In this document: piece after piece, positions 7,773 through 18,000 of the stretch
How the letters are laid out: every line of letters begins with the position of its first letter
How positions within the stretch are numbered: position 1 is the first letter of the stretch
Source of the DNA: JBBRWO01 sp964388455
GTDB lineage: Bacteria > Actinomycetota > Coriobacteriia > Anaerosomatales > JAAXUF01
Reading direction: 5' to 3'
NCBI GenBank assembly: GCA_964388455.1
Contig: CAYMAN010000007.1
Coordinates: forward strand, 17,856 to 81,855
DNA length: 64,000 nucleotides
Translations under genes and position numbers: made by a program
The notes under the pieces: generated by a model
Told to the model about the DNA's origin: nothing
The model's input: only the letters and a program-made list of their open reading frames with translations
The model's database searches: none

Positions 7773-8537
7773 TCAGAGACGCACCGGCACACCGGCAGCC
7801 GCCATCGCTTCTTTGACCTGGCGGACCGTATAGGTTCCGAAGTGGAAGACGCTCGCAGCGAGCACCGCATCGGCGTCCGCCTCAACGACGGCCTCTGCGA
7901 AGTGCTCGAGCGTTCCGGCTCCTCCGCTGGCGATGACCGGGATGTTGAGCTCTCGTGTGATCGCGCGCGTGAGCGGAATGTCGAAGCCGTCCTTGGTGCC
8001 ATCGCAGTCCATGCTGGTCAGCAGGATCTCCCCCGCCCCGAGCCTCTCAGCCTCACGCGCCCACTCGACGGCGTCGAGTTCGGTGTTGATGCGGCCGCCG
8101 TTGATGAAGACCTCCCAGCGGTCGCGTCCGCCTGCGACCTTGCGCGCGTCGATCGCGACCACGATGCACTGCGAGCCGTAGATGCGGCTGGTGTGCGTGA
8201 TCATCGAAGGGTCGCGGACAGCCGCCGAGTTCAGAGAGATCTTGTCGGCGCCAGCGGCGAGCATTGCTCGGATGTCAGCGGCGTTGCGCATACCCCCACC
8301 CACTGTGTACGGGATGAAACACTCCTCGGCGGTTCTGGTGGCGACGTCTAGCATGCTGGGGCGATCCTCATGCGTGGCGGTGATGTCGAGGAATACGACC
8401 TCGTCAGCTCCGGCCTTGTCATAGATGGCCGCCATTTCGACGGGGTCGCCGGCGTCACGCAGGTTCACGAAGTTGACGCCTTTGACGACGCGCCCCTCGT
8501 GAACGTCGAGACACGGGATGACTCGCTTCATCAGCAT
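7773..8537 (-). CDS. hisF: Imidazole glycerol phosphate synthase, cyclase subunit
   Basis: A 254-residue TIM barrel that uses ammonia from HisH to convert PRFAR to IGP and AICAR. It shows the N-terminal catalytic region VIPCLDVHEGRVVKGVNF, the phosphate loops GGGMR and IASGGAG, and an LNSAAVRDP stretch. Its length is typical. The start overlaps the hisA stop region by seven bases. It is the last of the tightly packed his genes before the inserted cytochrome module. Confidence 0.97.
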   Translation of the reverse strand: MLMKRVIPCLDVHEGRVVKGVNFVNLRDAGDPVEMAAIYDKAGADEVVFLDITATHEDRPSMLDVATRTAEECFIPYTVGGGMRNAADIRAMLAAGADKISLNSAAVRDPSMITHTSRIYGSQCIVVAIDARKVAGGRDRWEVFINGGRINTELDAVEWAREAERLGAGEILLTSMDCDGTKDGFDIPLTRAITRELNIPVIASGGAGTLEHFAEAVVEADADAVLAASVFHFGTYTVRQVKEAMAAAGVPVRL

Positions 8538-9274
8538 GGGGTTACCTCGGCCTTGCGCGCGGCCTCGAGAGCCTCGGCCACCGTGAACGCGCCTTCGTAG
8601 ATTGCGCGACCGGCGATGACGCCCTCGATGACGCCGGGACCCAGATCGCGCAACGCGCGGATGTCATCGAGCGTCGACACGCCACCACTCGCGACCACAG
8701 GGAAGCCGGCGCTCACCGCAACACCGACGTAGGCGGGAGCGTTGATGCCGGTCTGCATGCCGTCGCGCGAGATATCGGTGTAGACGAGATGTCGGATGCC
8801 GAGCTCGCGCAGCTCGCCCACGAGCACCTGCGCCGACGTCGCCGTCCCTGAACGCCACCCCTCGACAGCGACCATGCCGTCGCGAGCGTCCACACCGGCA
8901 ACGACGCCATGACCGCAGCAGCTGACCGCTTGGCGAACGAAGTCGGGGTCGGTCACCAGCTTCGTGCCGATGACCACGCGCTCGACCCCGGCCTCGGTGA
9001 GTCGACCCATCGTCTCGAGCGTGCGGACTCCGCCGCCTACCTCAAGCCGCGCGCCGGTCTCACGGGCGATACGCTCGATGATCGCGATGTTGCCGGGCAC
9101 CCCGTCGCGCGCACCATCGAGGTCGACCACGTGGATCCACTCGGCCCCCGCCTCCACGAACTCTCTCGCCTGCGCGACGGGATCCTCGTTGTAGACGGTG
9201 ACGCGGTTGTAGTCGCCCTGAGCGAGCCGAACTGCGCGCCCTCCCAGGATGTCGATTGCCGGAAAGACGATCAC
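8531..9274 (-). CDS. hisA: ProFAR isomerase
   Basis: A 247-residue TIM barrel (phosphoribosylformimino-5-aminoimidazole carboxamide ribotide isomerase), step four of histidine synthesis. FPAIDILGGRAVRLAQGDY, with the catalytic Asp, VGGGVR and VASGGVSTLDD are typical. In Actinobacteria this enzyme can be the bifunctional PriA, which also acts as TrpF. The trpG-trpE block visible here shows no trpF, so dual function is possible but not demonstrated. It overlaps hisH by four bases upstream and hisF downstream. Confidence 0.93.
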   Translation of the reverse strand: MIVFPAIDILGGRAVRLAQGDYNRVTVYNEDPVAQAREFVEAGAEWIHVVDLDGARDGVPGNIAIIERIARETGARLEVGGGVRTLETMGRLTEAGVERVVIGTKLVTDPDFVRQAVSCCGHGVVAGVDARDGMVAVEGWRSGTATSAQVLVGELRELGIRHLVYTDISRDGMQTGINAPAYVGVAVSAGFPVVASGGVSTLDDIRALRDLGPGVIEGVIAGRAIYEGAFTVAEALEAARKAEVTPC

Positions 9275-9900
9275 GCGCGTGCCCTCTCTGCGATACGACC
9301 GAAGTTGGCGAGCAGCTGCAGCCCTGCCGTCGACGACTTCTCGGGATGGAACTGAACCGCGTAGATGTTGCGAAGCTGCACCGCCGCGGCGAATCTCACG
9401 CCGTACTCAGTCGATCCGACGATCGCCGAGGAATCACTGGGCATCAGTCGGTAGCTGTGAACGAAGTAGAACGCTGTCGACTCGTCGATGCCGTCGAAGA
9501 GTGCACATTCGATCGGATACTCGACCGTATTCCAGCCGATGTGCGGAATCTTCACGCCCCCGGGGAGTCGCTCGCAGGTGCCGGGTACGAGCCCGAGCCC
9601 TGTGTATTCGCCGTCCTCGAGACCGATGTCGGCCAGAAGCTGCATCCCCAGGCAGATTCCGAGAAACGGGGTGCCGGCGCCGATTCTGTGGCGCAGCACG
9701 CTCTCCAGTCCACTCTCGCGCAGGTTGGCGCTCGCATCGCGAAACGCGCCAACGCCAGGCAGCACGATTCCGTCGGCCGCCGAGACGACCTCGGGGTCGT
9801 CAGTCACCACGACGTCGGTGACGCCGGCGTGCTCAAAACCCTTCTGCACGCTGCGCAGGTTGCCCATGCGGTAGTCGATGATCGCGATACGAGGGCTCAC
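9271..9900 (-). CDS. hisH: Imidazole glycerol phosphate synthase, glutaminase subunit
   Basis: A 209-residue class I glutamine amidotransferase supplying ammonia to HisF. The nucleophile elbow LGICLGMQLLA carries the cysteine, and AVQFHPEKSS carries the His-Glu pair. The N-terminus IAIIDYRMGNLRSV is the HisH signature. It overlaps hisB by four bases upstream and hisA by four bases downstream. Confidence 0.97.
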   Translation of the reverse strand: MSPRIAIIDYRMGNLRSVQKGFEHAGVTDVVVTDDPEVVSAADGIVLPGVGAFRDASANLRESGLESVLRHRIGAGTPFLGICLGMQLLADIGLEDGEYTGLGLVPGTCERLPGGVKIPHIGWNTVEYPIECALFDGIDESTAFYFVHSYRLMPSDSSAIVGSTEYGVRFAAAVQLRNIYAVQFHPEKSSTAGLQLLANFGRIAERARA

Positions 9901-10484
9901 AACGACCCCTTGGTGGACGGCACACCGCTCACACGCGGGTCGAGTGCAACGGCGTCCTTGAGGGCACGGGCGACCGCTTTGAACGCCGCCTCGATGAGGT
10001 GGTGCGCATTGTCGCCGGCGAGCGAGCGGACGTGCAGAGTGATGCCCGCGTTCGTTGCGAAGGCCGTGAGGAACTCCTTGGCCAGCGTGGTGTCGAACGT
10101 GCCGATGATCTCGATCGGAAGCGCGACGTCGTAGTACAGCGCGCCGCGCCCGGAGATATCGACGGCAGCGAGCACGAGTGCCTCATCCATCGGCATCGTG
10201 CACGAACCGAAGCGCGTGATGCCGGTCTTCTCGGCGAGTGCGGTGGCGAGGGCCTGACCGAGCACGATCCCGGTGTCCTCGACGGTGTGGTGCGCATCGA
10301 TCTCGAGGTCGCCAGTCGCCCGCACGGCAAGGTCGAACAGACCGTGGCGGCCGAATGCGTCGAGCATGTGGTCGAAGAACGGGACGCCGGTCGCGATCTT
10401 GGTCGCACCCCCGCCGTCAAGATCGATTGAGATGGTGATGTCGGTTTCGCGCGTCGCGCGTTCGATGGTGGCTACCCGAGCCAT
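9897..10484 (-). CDS. hisB: Imidazoleglycerol-phosphate dehydratase
   Basis: A 195-residue manganese enzyme, step six of the pathway, of the monofunctional type without a fused histidinol phosphatase. It shows the two metal-binding motifs HHTVED and NAHHLIEAAFKA, plus FFDHMLDAFGRHG. The reading frame is open seven codons further upstream, but the ATG at 10484 has AAGGGGGAG at good spacing and gives the normal N-terminus, so it is preferred. No histidinol-phosphatase gene is visible in the window. Confidence 0.95.
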   Translation of the reverse strand: MARVATIERATRETDITISIDLDGGGATKIATGVPFFDHMLDAFGRHGLFDLAVRATGDLEIDAHHTVEDTGIVLGQALATALAEKTGITRFGSCTMPMDEALVLAAVDISGRGALYYDVALPIEIIGTFDTTLAKEFLTAFATNAGITLHVRSLAGDNAHHLIEAAFKAVARALKDAVALDPRVSGVPSTKGSL

Positions 10485-10501
10485 TCGCTCCCCCTTCATG
10501 C

Positions 10502-11608
10502 TCATGAGCTGAGTCCTGTCGCGGCGGGCTCGCTGGCGCGACGCTGCGAGAGGCAGTCGGTCATCGCAGACAGGAACCTGCGGTTCTCCTCGTCGGTTCC
10601 TACGGTCACGCGCAAGCAGTCCTCGAGCCCCTTGGTCCGCGAGAAGTCGCGGATCAGGACCGAGTGATTGTGTAGCAGATCACGCCAGAGCGCGGCAGCG
10701 TGTTCGACGCGGAACAGCACGAAGTTGGCTTCGCTGGGAAACACCTCAACGCCCTCGAGAGCGTGAAGATCCTTCATCAGCCGTTTGCGACCGGTCACGA
10801 TATCGCGAATACCTTGCTCGAACGCCATCCGCTCGCGGTACACGGTCTGAGCGACCCATTGAGAGAACGAATCCACCGAGTAGGGCTGGCGCACCTTCAT
10901 GAACGCCTCGACCACATGGGGCTGCGCGAGCAGATATCCGACACGCAGTCCGGCCATCGAGAAGGCCTTGGAGAACGTCCGCAGCAGCACCAAGTTGGGA
11001 TAGCGCGTCATGTGCGGGCGCATGGTGTGGCGGCTGAACTCGAAGTACGCCTCGTCGACCATGACGATCGCATCGGTGGACTTGAGCAGCTCGATGAGGA
11101 ACGACTCGTTGGCCAGTCCGCCGGTGGGGTTGTTGGGGTTGGCGACCACGACGATGTCGATGTCACCCTCTGCGACGCGCGCGAGCACAGCGGCCTCATC
11201 GATGGTGAAGTCGGCTCGGCGAGGGATTTTCACGACCTCGGTGCCGGTCACCTGGGCGTCGATACCGTACATCGAGAACGTCGGCGGCATGTCGAGAATC
11301 TTGCGACCCGGACCGCCCCACGCCACCAGCAGGTTGTAGATGATCTCGTCGCCGCCGTTGCCCACCAGCACGTTCTCGACGTCGAGCCCGTTAGCCTCGG
11401 CGATGAGTCTGCGAAGTTCGTTCGCGGTCGGGTCCGGGTATCGATTGAACTTGAACTCGGCGAGGCGCTGCGCGAGCTTTGTGGTGATCTCGGCAGGAAG
11501 GTTGTTGGGGTTCTCGTTGCTCGCCAGTACCACCTCGGCGCGCACCTCTTTGGCGTCGTAGGCGACGAGGTGGTCGAGCTCGGGGCGTGCGGGACGCATC
11601 GGTTCCAT
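10502..11608 (-). CDS. hisC: Histidinol-phosphate aminotransferase
   Basis: A 368-residue fold-type I PLP aminotransferase. It shows LASNENPNNLP at the N-terminus, NPNNPTGG, the PLP lysine in LLRTFSKAFSMAGLRVGYLL, and the C-terminal LRVTVGTDEENRRFL. The frame is open 27 codons further upstream into hisD, but the ATG at 11608 sits one base past the hisD stop and starts the conserved protein. It lies between hisD and hisB. Confidence 0.95.
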   Translation of the reverse strand: MEPMRPARPELDHLVAYDAKEVRAEVVLASNENPNNLPAEITTKLAQRLAEFKFNRYPDPTANELRRLIAEANGLDVENVLVGNGGDEIIYNLLVAWGGPGRKILDMPPTFSMYGIDAQVTGTEVVKIPRRADFTIDEAAVLARVAEGDIDIVVVANPNNPTGGLANESFLIELLKSTDAIVMVDEAYFEFSRHTMRPHMTRYPNLVLLRTFSKAFSMAGLRVGYLLAQPHVVEAFMKVRQPYSVDSFSQWVAQTVYRERMAFEQGIRDIVTGRKRLMKDLHALEGVEVFPSEANFVLFRVEHAAALWRDLLHNHSVLIRDFSRTKGLEDCLRVTVGTDEENRRFLSAMTDCLSQRRASEPAATGLSS

Positions 11609-11609
11609 G

Positions 11610-12944
11610 TCAGTAGTCGCTGTTCTCGTCGTCGGCCGCGTCGGCCTCTGCGTACTCTGCAACGGCATCGAGACGCAGGCTGACAGCACGACCGTGCGCC
11701 CAGAGACCTTCCTTGCCGGCGATCTCCAGAACCGTCTGTCCGTCGAGCTCGAGTGCCTCGAAGCTGTAAGACAGCACCGAGGACTTCTTCACAAAGTCGT
11801 CAACCGAGAGCGGGCTCGAGAACCGTGCCGTACCGCCCGTGGGCAGAACGTGGTTCGGCCCGGCGACGTAGTCCCCCACACTCTCCGGCGTCCACGGACC
11901 GAGGAAGATCGCGCCCGCGTTGTTGATGCTACCGAGCAGATCGAACGGCTCTGCCATCTGCACCTCGAGGTGCTCAGGCGCGATGAGGTCTGAGGTTGCA
12001 AGCGCGGTCACGACGTCCGAGCACACGATCACCACGCCGTTGTCGGTCAGCGAGCGAGCGGTGATCTCGCCTCTCGGAGACTCGTCGATGAGAATCTGCA
12101 GCGCCTCATCGACGAGGTCCGGCAGTTCAGGATCGGTGGTGACCAGGTAGGTGGCCGCGCGCGGGTCGTGCTCGGCCTGAGCCATGAGGTCGATTGCGAC
12201 GAACGCGGGCACCGCCGTGTCGTCGGCGAGGATGAGCACCTCAGAGGGGCCCGCGAGCATGTCGATGCCAACGTCGCCCATAACGAGCTTCTTGGCGGCC
12301 GTCACGTAGGCGTTTCCGGGACCGACGACCTTGTCGACGCGCGGGATCTGGTCGGTACCGTACGCGAGGGCGGCGATCGCCTGCGCACCGCCGATGCGGT
12401 AGATCTCGTCGACGCCGGCCTCGGCAGCTGCAGCGAGCGTGTAGGGGTTCACGGAGCCGTCGGCCGCCGGGGGCACGACCATCGCTATCTCCTCGACGCC
12501 GGCGACGATGGCCGGAATCGCGTTCATGAGCACGCTGCTCGGGTACTTGGCTCGCCCGCCGGGCACGTAGATGCCCACGCGACGGATGGCAGACACCTTC
12601 TGGCCGAGGAAGACGCCGCCGGGCTGCGTGGTGAACCAGCTCTGCTGCACCTGGCGCTTGTGGAAGTCCTCGATCGCTGCCGCGGCAACGGCGATCGCCT
12701 CGAGAAACTCGGCTTCGACCATGGCGACGGCCGCCTCGATCTCCTCGGGGGTTACGAGGAACTCGGCGAGCTCGACCTTGTCGAAGGAGAGCGTGTACTC
12801 GCGGACCGCGTCGTCGCCACGGTTACGCACGTCATCGACGATGCGGGCGGCGACGCCCAACACCTCGGCATCGACACCGCCGCTTCTGGCGAGGTCTGAT
12901 TCGGTCAGTCGTTGACCGGGTTCCAGCACGATTCGACGCATCAT
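11610..12944 (-). CDS. hisD: Histidinol dehydrogenase
   Basis: A 444-residue zinc enzyme oxidising histidinol to histidine with two NAD, the last step of the pathway. Family motifs are VGIYVPGGRAKYPSSVLMNA, GPGNAYVTAAKK, GPSEVLILAD, the catalytic Glu-His pair in MAQAEHDPRAATYL, and APEHLEV. The start ATG overlaps the hisG stop in an ATGA. Confidence 0.97.
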   Translation of the reverse strand: MMRRIVLEPGQRLTESDLARSGGVDAEVLGVAARIVDDVRNRGDDAVREYTLSFDKVELAEFLVTPEEIEAAVAMVEAEFLEAIAVAAAAIEDFHKRQVQQSWFTTQPGGVFLGQKVSAIRRVGIYVPGGRAKYPSSVLMNAIPAIVAGVEEIAMVVPPAADGSVNPYTLAAAAEAGVDEIYRIGGAQAIAALAYGTDQIPRVDKVVGPGNAYVTAAKKLVMGDVGIDMLAGPSEVLILADDTAVPAFVAIDLMAQAEHDPRAATYLVTTDPELPDLVDEALQILIDESPRGEITARSLTDNGVVIVCSDVVTALATSDLIAPEHLEVQMAEPFDLLGSINNAGAIFLGPWTPESVGDYVAGPNHVLPTGGTARFSSPLSVDDFVKKSSVLSYSFEALELDGQTVLEIAGKEGLWAHGRAVSLRLDAVAEYAEADAADDENSDY

Positions 12945-13627
12945 ATCGACTCGGTTCCTTTCCGTAGATTTACCAATGCGGCCATGGTATCGGCCAGCTC
13001 TGTCACGCGAGGATCAGTGCGCACAGACGCGGGATTGCCGACGAAGCGCGCGGTGCTCGGCAACACGTCCTCGACGATGCGCAGGCGATTCTCGCGCAGC
13101 GTCGTGCCGGTGGCGGTGATATCGACGACCACGTCGGCGATGCCGATGAGCGGCGCGAGTTCGATGTTGCCGTTGAGCTTCACGATCTCGACCTGGATGC
13201 CGCGCGCATCGAAGTGCGCCTGCGCGATGTTGGGGTACTTGGTCGCGACGCGTACCACACCAAGGTGGCGCGCCCGCTCGCTGATGGCACCGGCGGCATC
13301 TTCGGGCTCGGCCACCACGAAGCGGCAGCCGCCGAAGTGCAGGTCCACGAGCTCGACGACCTCGAGGCCAGCCTCGACAAGCACGTCCTTGCCTCCGATA
13401 CCGCAGTCCGCAGCGCCGTAGGCGACGTAGACAGGAACATCGGTGGGCTTGCTGATGATGAACTCTGCGTCTGAGGTCGTCACGATGAGAGTGCGGCCCG
13501 GCTCGGCGAGTCCGGTCACGTCGAGTCCGGCCGCAGCGAGCATGGCGACCGAGTCCGGGAACAGCGCGCCCTTGGGGATCGCGATACGAAGGCGACGGTT
13601 CGCCTCAAGCTTGCGTGTGGCGATCAC
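12941..13627 (-). CDS. hisG: ATP phosphoribosyltransferase, short form
   Basis: A 228-residue catalytic subunit, the first and feedback-controlled step of histidine synthesis. RIAIPKGALFPDSVAML, YGAADCGIGGKDVL and the phosphoribosyl-binding DITATGTTLREN region are visible. It ends shortly afterwards and lacks the C-terminal ACT-like regulatory domain of long HisG. Short HisG proteins need HisZ for activity and feedback, and hisZ is immediately upstream with a GTGA overlap. Confidence 0.95.
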   Translation of the reverse strand: MIATRKLEANRRLRIAIPKGALFPDSVAMLAAAGLDVTGLAEPGRTLIVTTSDAEFIISKPTDVPVYVAYGAADCGIGGKDVLVEAGLEVVELVDLHFGGCRFVVAEPEDAAGAISERARHLGVVRVATKYPNIAQAHFDARGIQVEIVKLNGNIELAPLIGIADVVVDITATGTTLRENRLRIVEDVLPSTARFVGNPASVRTDPRVTELADTMAALVNLRKGTESI

Positions 13628-14883
13628 CGACGCTCACCTTCCTTGGCCCACGTGGATGTGGGAGCCGCGGGAACCACGTCTCCGAGCGGAAGTGCGCGCT
13701 CACCGGCGCGGTCAAGCCGCACGATGGCGGTTCCGTCGGCGATGAGCGCCTCTGCAGCGTCAAGCCGCGCGGCCTCGGCCACCAGCGCCAGTCCGCTGTG
13801 CGCCGAAAGTGCGACCTGCCACCCCGCCGCGCGCAGACGCTGTGCCGCGACGAGTGCCGCCTCTGGTGAGCCGCCCAGCACGGCGTCGAGCCCGCGTGTC
13901 AGCGGTTCAGCCCCCTGCTCGAGCAGCGCGATCGAGATGCGCTCGAGACCCAGAGCGAAGCCGGCCGCCGGCGCCGGGGCTCCGAACGCACCCAGCACGC
14001 CGTCGTAACGGCCTCCCCCGCCGAGCGGCACGCCCAGTCCGGGCGCATACGCCTCGGCGACAAGCCCGGTGTAGTAGCCAAACGAGCGCATCACCGAGAA
14101 GTCCACCACCACCTTGTCGGCGACGCCCGCTGCGTCGAGCAACAACAGCGTCTCGTCCAGCGCGTCGAGCGCGTCGCCGCACCCGCACCCAGCAGCCGCC
14201 TCCCGACACGCCGCGACCGCCTCTCGGCCGCCGCGCACACGCGGCACCTCCAACAGCGCTCGGGCAGCAGCCGGCTCCACACCCGGCTCAGCAGCCAGCC
14301 TGCCCAGCTCGACCAGGTTGCGCTCGTGCGCCGCCGAGAAAACCTGTGCTCCCCAAGTCGGCGCCATCTTCGCCGCTTCAACGATCGCCGACAACACGGC
14401 AACCGTACCCACAGCAACTGTGAAGTCGATAAGCCCGGCGGCGCGCAGGCCTTCCACCATGACCGCGACCATCTCGGCGTCGGCTGCGGGACCCGACGCG
14501 CCGATCAACTCGACTCCCACCTGCGTGAACTGTCGCGACTGACCTCGCAGCGACTCGTGCTCGCGAAAGACCTCGGCGGCGTAGCGGAAACGGTGCGGTC
14601 CCGGCTCGCCGAACAGCCGCGATGCAGCGAGACGAGCGATCGGCACGGTCATGTCGGGGCGCAGCGCGAGCACGCGACCATCGAGATCGACGAGCCTGAA
14701 TGCGGAGCCTTCCATGGGACCCACGGCGGACTCGAGCGTATCGAGGCGCTCGACGACCGGCGTCTCGACCAGGCCGTAGCCCCACGCCGAGAACGATTCA
14801 CCGATGCGCGTGGTGAGCGCGAGCCGCTCGGCTGCCTCGGCGGGTAATACATCGCGAAACCCTCTCGCTGTTACAGGACGCAT
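13624..14883 (-). CDS. hisZ: ATP phosphoribosyltransferase regulatory subunit (HisRS-like)
   Basis: A 419-residue class II aaRS-like protein. Motif 2-type FRYAAEVFREHESLRGQSRQF and GGGGRYDGVLGAFG are retained. The sequence lacks a clear C-terminal anticodon-binding domain of true HisRS and sits directly upstream of a short hisG, so HisZ is the better call. ATG 14883 is preferred, six codons inside an open frame that begins at TTG 14901. It is the first gene of the his run, with a candidate promoter and inverted repeat upstream. Confidence 0.88.
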   Translation of the reverse strand: MRPVTARGFRDVLPAEAAERLALTTRIGESFSAWGYGLVETPVVERLDTLESAVGPMEGSAFRLVDLDGRVLALRPDMTVPIARLAASRLFGEPGPHRFRYAAEVFREHESLRGQSRQFTQVGVELIGASGPAADAEMVAVMVEGLRAAGLIDFTVAVGTVAVLSAIVEAAKMAPTWGAQVFSAAHERNLVELGRLAAEPGVEPAAARALLEVPRVRGGREAVAACREAAAGCGCGDALDALDETLLLLDAAGVADKVVVDFSVMRSFGYYTGLVAEAYAPGLGVPLGGGGRYDGVLGAFGAPAPAAGFALGLERISIALLEQGAEPLTRGLDAVLGGSPEAALVAAQRLRAAGWQVALSAHSGLALVAEAARLDAAEALIADGTAIVRLDRAGERALPLGDVVPAAPTSTWAKEGERR

Positions 14884-14952
14884 GATGGAGATGACCCCCA
14901 AAGAGTTCGTGTGTGCCGGTCACAGCCGCACGCCGTACCGGTGAAGCTCGGT

Positions 14953-14983
14953 CACTCTACCACAGTAGAGTGCTAAAGTGCAA
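14953..14983 (-). promoter_or_regulatory. Candidate his operon promoter with overlapping inverted repeat
   Basis: On the minus strand TTGCAC (14983-14978) and TAGAGT (14959-14954) are 18 bases apart, weak to moderate matches to sigma-70 boxes. A perfect inverted repeat CACTCTAC-CACA-GTAGAGTG (14953-14972) covers the spacer and -10, as expected of a repressor operator. The HisZ start is about 70 bases downstream. Confidence 0.5.
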
Positions 14984-15036
14984 CGTCGACCGAGCCGCAC
15001 TCTCCCACGCCCATGCAGCGGGCTCCGAGCCGTCGC

Positions 15037-18000
15037 TCAGCCCCGAGCCCCGCCCCGCCACCGACGCTCCGCTGGCTTGGGCTCCGGCTCCTGTCGGATC
15101 GACTCGGCCCCGAACAGCATGATCAGTTCCGCGTGCAGTCCGTTGGAGTCGGCGTTGATCGTTCCCGGCAACGCCGCCTCGAATGTCTTACCCGTCTCCT
15201 CATCGGTCACACACAACACGGCGATATCCGTGCCCGGGTATTGGGCGATGATCTCGAGCAGCCGCTTGTGCCGACCGTTCACGAGTGCCCCGCTGTCGGT
15301 GCTCACGATCACGCGACGGGGCGGCGGCGCGAAGAGCGAGCCATCGAAGCGCTCCACCTCGGCGACGATGAGCTTGCGGCCGCGGTCCGAGTCCTCGAGC
15401 TTGGCGCGCATGCGCACGACAGCATCCTCGACGACGATGTCGCGAAAGCGGTCCAGCGTCTGCGGGAACAGCACCGCCTCGATGCTGCCATCGAGGTCCT
15501 CCAGGTTCGCGATCGCCATCATCGCGCCCTTCTTGGTCGGCTTCAGCGACACAGACGCGAGCAGACCCGCGAACCAGCCGTTCGTGCCGTCCGGCACCTC
15601 GTCGAGTGCACCGAGCGAGTAGTCGCCTGCGCGGCGGATCTCCTCGGCGATCTCCCTGAGGGGGTGGCCCGAGACGTAGATGCCCAGCATCTCCTTCTCG
15701 AACGCAAGCCGCATGGGCTTGTCCCACTCGTCGTCGTTGGCGTCCGGGATGTACTCGGCGAATCCGGAGTCCTCGGCGGCGAACATGTCGAACATCGAGA
15801 CCTGACCGGAGTCGACGTCCTTCTGCTTCTTGGAGGCCGAATCGACGCACGACTCCATCATGCCCATGAGGTGCTTGCGTGTGTAGCCAGTCGAATCGAA
15901 TGCGCCCGCCTTGATGAGCGCCTCGAGCGTCTTCTTGTTGGCCTGCTTCATGTCCACGCGGTTGCAGAAGTCCTGCAGCGACGTGAACGGCCCGCCTGCG
16001 TCACGCGCGACGAGGATCGTGTCGACCACGGCCGCGCCGACGCCGCGGATGCCTGCGAGCCCGAAGCGGATACCCTCGCCCGTGACCGGCGTGAAGTGGC
16101 GGCGCGACGAGTTCACGTCTGGCGGCAACACGGTGTAGCCGGCGCGGTTGCACTCCGAGACGTAGCGAACGATCGACTCGGTCTTGCCGGTGTAGCTCGT
16201 GAGCACGGCGGCCATGTACTCGAGCGGGTAGTGTGCCTTGAGATACGCCGTCTGCATCGTGATGAGCCCGTAGGCCGCCGAGTGGCTCTTGTTGAACGCG
16301 TACTCGGCGAAGGGCAGGATGTCGGCCCACATCTTCTCGGCGATCTTGGGGTCGTAGCCGTTCTCGGCGGCGCCGTTGACCCAGTCCTCCTTGAGCGGCT
16401 CCAGCGCGTCGAGTTGCTTCTTTCCCATCGCCTTGCGCAGCTTGCCTGCCTTTGCCGCCGAGAACCCGCTCATCGTCATCGACAGGCGCATGACCTGCTC
16501 CTGGTAGACCACGGTGCCGTACGTCTCTTCGAGGATCGACTTCAGGCGCTCGTCGTAGTAGGTGACCTCGCGCCGGCCGTGCTTACGCTCGACGAAGTCC
16601 TTCACCATGCCTGAGCCGAGGGGGCCCGGACGATAGAGTGCGAGCACTGCGACGATGTCGCCGAACGACGTCGGATTGAGGTCTCTCAGCAGCTGGCGCA
16701 TGCCGGCCGATTCGACTTGGAACACGCCGACGGTGTCCGCGCGCTGAAGCAGGGCGAACGTCTCAGGGTCGTCGATCGGGAACTCGTCGGGGACGAGTCT
16801 GACTCCGCAGTTCTCGGCGACGTTGGTGACGGCGTCGGCGATGACGGTGAGTGTACGCAGGCCGAGGAAGTCCATCTTGAGCAGGCCTATGTCTGCTACG
16901 GTCGGGCCGTCGTACTGCGTGATGACCGCGCCGCCCTTGGTGTCGTACTTGACCGGCACGTAGAAGTGCAGCGGGTCACGGCAGATGACGACGCCGGCCG
17001 CGTGCACGCCCTCGCCGCGCACGATGCCTTCGAGCGAGCGGGCCGCGTCCACGATGCGCGCGGTGTCGGGGTTCTGCTTGTAGTCGACGCCGAACTCGGC
17101 GTTCTGCAGGAGCGAAGAATCGATGGTCGCTTTGAGGTCGTCGACGATCATCTTCGAGATTTTGTCCGGCACGCCGTACGGGTAGCCCAGTACTCTGCCG
17201 GCATCGCGCAGGGCCGCGCGTGCTTTCATCTTGCCGAACGTGACAATCTGGGCGACCTTGTCGGCGCCGTACTTGTCGCGGACGTACTCGATGACCTCCT
17301 GGCGACGTTCATCGTCGAAGTCCATGTCGATATCGGGCATCTCCGTGCGCTCGGGATCGAGGAAGCGCTCGAAGAGCAGGCCGTTCTCGATGGGATCGAG
17401 GTTGGTGATGCCCAGCGAGTACGCGATGATTGAGCCGGCTGCCGAGCCTCGTCCCGGACCGACGCCGATGCCCTGGTCCTTCGCCCACTGCGTGAAGTCC
17501 TGCACGATGAGGAAGTACGCCGAGATGCCCTTGGGCACGACGATAGAGAGCTCGTGATCGAGGCGGCCGACGACCTCCTCAGGGATAGGGTCACCGTAGC
17601 GGATCTTGAGCCCCTTGATGCACTGCTCGCGAAGAAAGCTGTCCATCGAGTGCTCTTCCGGCACCTCGAACACCGGGAGGATGATTCTGCCGGTCTCGAT
17701 CTCGACGTCGCACTTCTCGGCGATGGCGAGCGTGTTGGCGATCGCCTCGGGGTACTGGTTGCCGATCGAGGCGAGCATCTCCTCGTGCGACTTCATGTAG
17801 AACTCGTCGCAGGAGAACTTCATGCGGCCGGGCTGGTCGACAGTCGAACCCGTTCCGATGCACAGCAGCATGTCCTGCGTCTTGGCGTCCTCGCGAGTGA
17901 GGTAGTGGATGTCGTTTGTTGCAACGAGCGGCAGCGACAACTCGCGTGCCAAGCCTGCGATCTGCTTGTTGAGCTGCGTCTGGCTGACACCCTGGTTGGT

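Noticed and set aside
13624..14883. hisS (histidyl-tRNA synthetase) instead of hisZ
   Set aside because: Position directly upstream of a short HisG and lack of a recognisable C-terminal anticodon-binding domain favour HisZ, though motif 2-like sequence is retained.
14953..14979. CIRCE (HrcA) operator at the hisZ promoter
   Set aside because: One half reads TTAGCACTC, as in CIRCE, but the other half is only GAGTG and the spacer is ten rather than nine bases. The perfect repeat is centred differently. No chaperone gene is nearby.
15013..16614. Long open frame on the plus strand opposite dnaE (533 codons), and similar long antisense frames opposite GT4 (37478-38929) and hisC (10700-11683)
   Set aside because: They are mirror frames of strongly conserved genes in GC-rich DNA, with Arg/Val/Asp/His-rich content and no family motifs.
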